This document shows positions 62,147 through 64,000 of a stretch of DNA of 64,000 nt, piece after piece; the first letter of the stretch is position 1; each line of letters begins with the position of its first letter. A program made the position numbers and the translations under genes. The notes under the pieces were generated by a model that ran no database searches, had not been told where the DNA came from, and saw only the letters and a list, made by a program, of their open reading frames with translations. The stretch covers positions 1 to 64,000 of the forward strand of contig JANXUF010000115.1 in NCBI GenBank assembly GCA_025356335.1, given 5' to 3'. This DNA comes from Actinomycetes bacterium (GTDB taxonomy: Bacteria; Actinomycetota; Acidimicrobiia; Acidimicrobiales; Ilumatobacteraceae).

Positions 62147-62671
62147 ATGGCAAACATGCCGAAGCCAGTTCATGAAGGTTGCATCTACGTCGTCATCGAG
62201 ATTCCTCGTGGTAGCCGCAACAAGTACGAGATCGACCACGAAGACGGCAGGGTCTACCTCGACCGCCGCCTGTTCACGGCGACGACCTACCCAGCCGACT
62301 ATGGCTTCATCCCCGACACCCTCGCCGGAGACGGTGACCCGCTCGACGCTCTCGTGCTGCTGGAAGATCCGGTGTATCCGGGCGTGATCGTCGAGGCCAA
62401 ACCGATCGGGCTGCTGTGGATGCAGGACGAAGCGGGCCCTGACGCCAAGGTCATCTGCGTACCACACAACGAGCCTCGTTGGAAGGGAGTCGAAGACCTC
62501 AAGGACATGCCGGACCAGCTCCTCGAGGAGATCAAGCACTTCTTCGACGTGTACAAGGCGCTCGAGCCCGGCAAGACGTCGATCACCGCCGGCTTCGAGA
62601 ACAAGAAGGCGGCGTGGCGCGAAATCGAGATCAGCAAGGCGAACTACATCAAGCCGACCGATCACACCTGA
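62147..62671 (+). CDS. ppa: Inorganic pyrophosphatase, family I
   Basis: The enzyme has 174 residues from ATG 62147 (ATG 62156 is equally possible). The family signature DGDPLDALVLLEDPVYPG holds three metal-binding Asp. Other motifs are VVIEIPRGSRNKYEIDHEDG, LDRRLFTATTYPADYGFIPD, and EEIKHFFDVYKALEPGK. It splits pyrophosphate to two phosphates with Mg. The open frame extends far upstream to 60824, but that stretch is antisense to the aminotransferase and is not coding. Confidence 0.96.
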   Translation: MANMPKPVHEGCIYVVIEIPRGSRNKYEIDHEDGRVYLDRRLFTATTYPADYGFIPDTLAGDGDPLDALVLLEDPVYPGVIVEAKPIGLLWMQDEAGPDAKVICVPHNEPRWKGVEDLKDMPDQLLEEIKHFFDVYKALEPGKTSITAGFENKKAAWREIEISKANYIKPTDHT

Positions 62672-62765
62672 GCTCGTTCCCCCGTCCCCGAGAGATAGGT
62701 CACGTTGTAGACGCCACGTCCACGTTCTGCAGCACCCCTCGGAGGGACTCGAACCGGTTGCCGGG

Positions 62766-63692
62766 TCAGGTGTGGACGGTCGGAAGGATCGCCGCCCCAT
62801 ATGCGCCAGCTCGTTCGCCGAGTTCGGCGATGACCAGTTGCGGGTGCGGGCGGAGGTGCGGCTGATACAGCAACTCGCGGAACCAGCGGCTCGCCGGTCC
62901 GTGCAGTAACGATCCGAGTTCTGCCAGCCCGCCGCCGAGGACGAACATCGCAGGGTCGAGGATGTTCGTCAGGTTGACCAGGCCCACGGCGACCCATTTG
63001 GCAAACTCGTCGAGTACTGCGACGGCGCTCGAGTTGCCCTCCCTCGCTGCTTGCGTCAACGTTTCGGGACGGATCTCGTGGATGTCGCCGTCAGGCGGCA
63101 CGACTCCGGCGAGGCGACCCTCCGAGGCGGCGCGCCTGGCGAGCCAGCCCAGCGCAGAGCCTGATGCGAAACGCTCCCAGCAACCCCGCCGCCCGCACGG
63201 GCAATCCGGTCCGTTGGGATCGACGAGCATGTGCCCGATCTCACCGGCGAAGCCGTTGGCGCCGCGTTGCAGACGGTTCCCGGCGATGATGCCGCCACCG
63301 ATACCCGTACCGAGCGTCACCATGATGATGTCCTTCGCGCCCCTGGCGGCACCGAGCTTCCACTCGGCGACAGCAGCGCACGTCCCGTCGTTATCGACCT
63401 CGACAGAATGCCCGAGCCGTTCACGAAGCCGTGGTCCGACTGGAGTATCGGCGATGCCACCGATGTTCGGTGCTGCACGCAGGATGCCCTCGTTGGTGAC
63501 GAGACCTGGGATGCCGATACCGAGACTGTCGTACGGCTCGAGCTGGCCGGCGAGTTCGGCAAGGGTCGCAACGAGCGCGTCACCGCCGTACGGCGTCGGA
63601 AGCCGCGTCTGCTGCAGCAGGTGACCTTCGTCGTCAATGACGACGCCGAGGCATTTCGTCCCACCGACATCTATCCCGGCGAGACGGCTCAC
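62766..63692 (-). CDS. ROK-family glucokinase
   Basis: The enzyme has 308 residues. The ATP site is LAGIDVGGTKCLGVVIDDEG. Sugar and ROK motifs: GIGIPGLVTNEGILRAAPN, VEVDNDGTCAAVAEWKLGAA, LGTGIGGGIIAGNRLQRGAN, GFAGEIGHMLVDPNGPDCPC and CGRRGCWERFASGSALGW with the Zn-binding Cys. It probably phosphorylates glucose with ATP (or polyphosphate, as in some actinobacterial ROK enzymes). The gap to the pyrophosphatase is 94 bases and convergent; a small CCCT-CGG-AGGG hairpin lies there. Confidence 0.93.
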   Translation of the reverse strand: MSRLAGIDVGGTKCLGVVIDDEGHLLQQTRLPTPYGGDALVATLAELAGQLEPYDSLGIGIPGLVTNEGILRAAPNIGGIADTPVGPRLRERLGHSVEVDNDGTCAAVAEWKLGAARGAKDIIMVTLGTGIGGGIIAGNRLQRGANGFAGEIGHMLVDPNGPDCPCGRRGCWERFASGSALGWLARRAASEGRLAGVVPPDGDIHEIRPETLTQAAREGNSSAVAVLDEFAKWVAVGLVNLTNILDPAMFVLGGGLAELGSLLHGPASRWFRELLYQPHLRPHPQLVIAELGERAGAYGAAILPTVHT

Positions 63693-63746
63693 GACGGACC
63701 TCCGGCCGCGAGTACGCCGATCAAGAACGGTTGCCGGCGGGGCGGC

Positions 63747-64000
63747 TCACGACTCGGCTCTGGCCTTGAGCTCGCGGATCGTGTTGAGGATGCGGACTTC
63801 TGCGCGGCGCTTGACGAAGCCCGGCAGCGGTACGACGAGTTCGATCGACAGGTCGTACTTGACAGCGGTGTGCTCGCCGGATTCGGCGGGAGCGAAGTTG
63901 TAGGCACCGTCGATGGCGCGCATGATGTCGCCTTTGACCATCGACCAGCCGAGCACTTGGGGAGCGTTGGCGTAGTCGTAGGCCAGCGTGTAGTGCGTGC
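63747..64000 (-). CDS. SRPBCC (START-like) domain protein, N-terminus off the right edge
   Basis: The last 83 residues are visible. The frame runs to the window edge with no start codon needed: YTLAYDYANAPQVLGWSMVK, then GDIMRAIDGAYNFAPAESGE, HTAVKYDLSIELVVPLPGFV, and a final helix RRAEVRILNTIRELKARAES. This is the C-terminal half of a polyketide-cyclase/CoxG-like helix-grip fold, with the long last helix. Many such proteins bind lipids; the ligand is unknown. 54 bases after the ROK kinase start, on the same strand. Confidence 0.85.
   Translation of the reverse strand, partial: THYTLAYDYANAPQVLGWSMVKGDIMRAIDGAYNFAPAESGEHTAVKYDLSIELVVPLPGFVKRRAEVRILNTIRELKARAES

Noticed and set aside
62742..62754. 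GAGGGACTCGAAC, a T-arm-like sequence that suggests a second tRNA
   Set aside because: The flanking bases do not form a T stem or any acceptor or anticodon arm on either strand, so no tRNA can be drawn.
62081..62800. Upstream extension of the aminotransferase frame
   Set aside because: It is antisense to the pyrophosphatase; the AlaC family starts at ATG 62080.

Overview
The window reads as part of an actinobacterial chromosome, most likely from class Acidimicrobiia (an Ilumatobacter-like lineage). The assignment is an inference from high GC, heavy GTG start use, leaderless-type promoters, a compact dcw cluster ending in ftsZ-yggS-sepF-divIVA, an mtrAB/lpqB-like operon, and small proteins of actinobacterial type (DUF3040, DUF222/HNH). 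No rRNA gene or named marker fixes the taxon.

Bases 1 to about 21,300 are an accessory island. The left edge is a MobF-type conjugative relaxase/helicase on the minus strand that runs off the window. An excisionase-type HTH gene is divergent to it. Next come two divergent operons that look like phage defence. The minus-strand operon encodes an OLD-like ATPase/TOPRIM protein, a protein with two nuclease-like cores, and a small membrane-anchored protein. The first and last of these carry apparent frameshifts. The plus-strand operon encodes a large protein of unknown function, a 1,745-residue DruE-like SF2 helicase with DUF1998, and a Cas4/RecB-like PD-(D/E)XK nuclease, all overlapping. A C5-cytosine DNA methyltransferase converges on it. 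The island stops at the 3' end of tRNA-Val(UAC), a classic integration site.

From about 21.4 kb onward the content is chromosomal: a group-2 type sigma factor, a DUF222/HNH endonuclease, then the division and cell-wall cluster on the minus strand (divIVA, sepF, yggS, ftsZ, ftsQ, murB, murC, murG, ftsW, mraY, murE, ftsI, ftsL, rsmH, mraZ; transcribed from mraZ toward divIVA). Most genes overlap by a few bases. murD and murF are absent from the cluster. Several of these genes contain in-frame 12-18 bp tandem repeats.

The region 41.9-64 kb is ordinary metabolism and signalling: an ABM-fold monooxygenase, a lipoate-ligase-like protein, an HNH protein, acyl-CoA dehydrogenase, a MoxR-DUF58-transglutaminase operon, DinB, polyprenol-phosphate mannose synthase, inositol monophosphatase, an MtrA/MtrB-like two-component system with a GerMN lipoprotein, 6-phosphofructokinase, glycerol kinase, an ACT-domain protein, an AlaC-type aminotransferase, inorganic pyrophosphatase, ROK glucokinase, and a truncated SRPBCC protein at the right edge.
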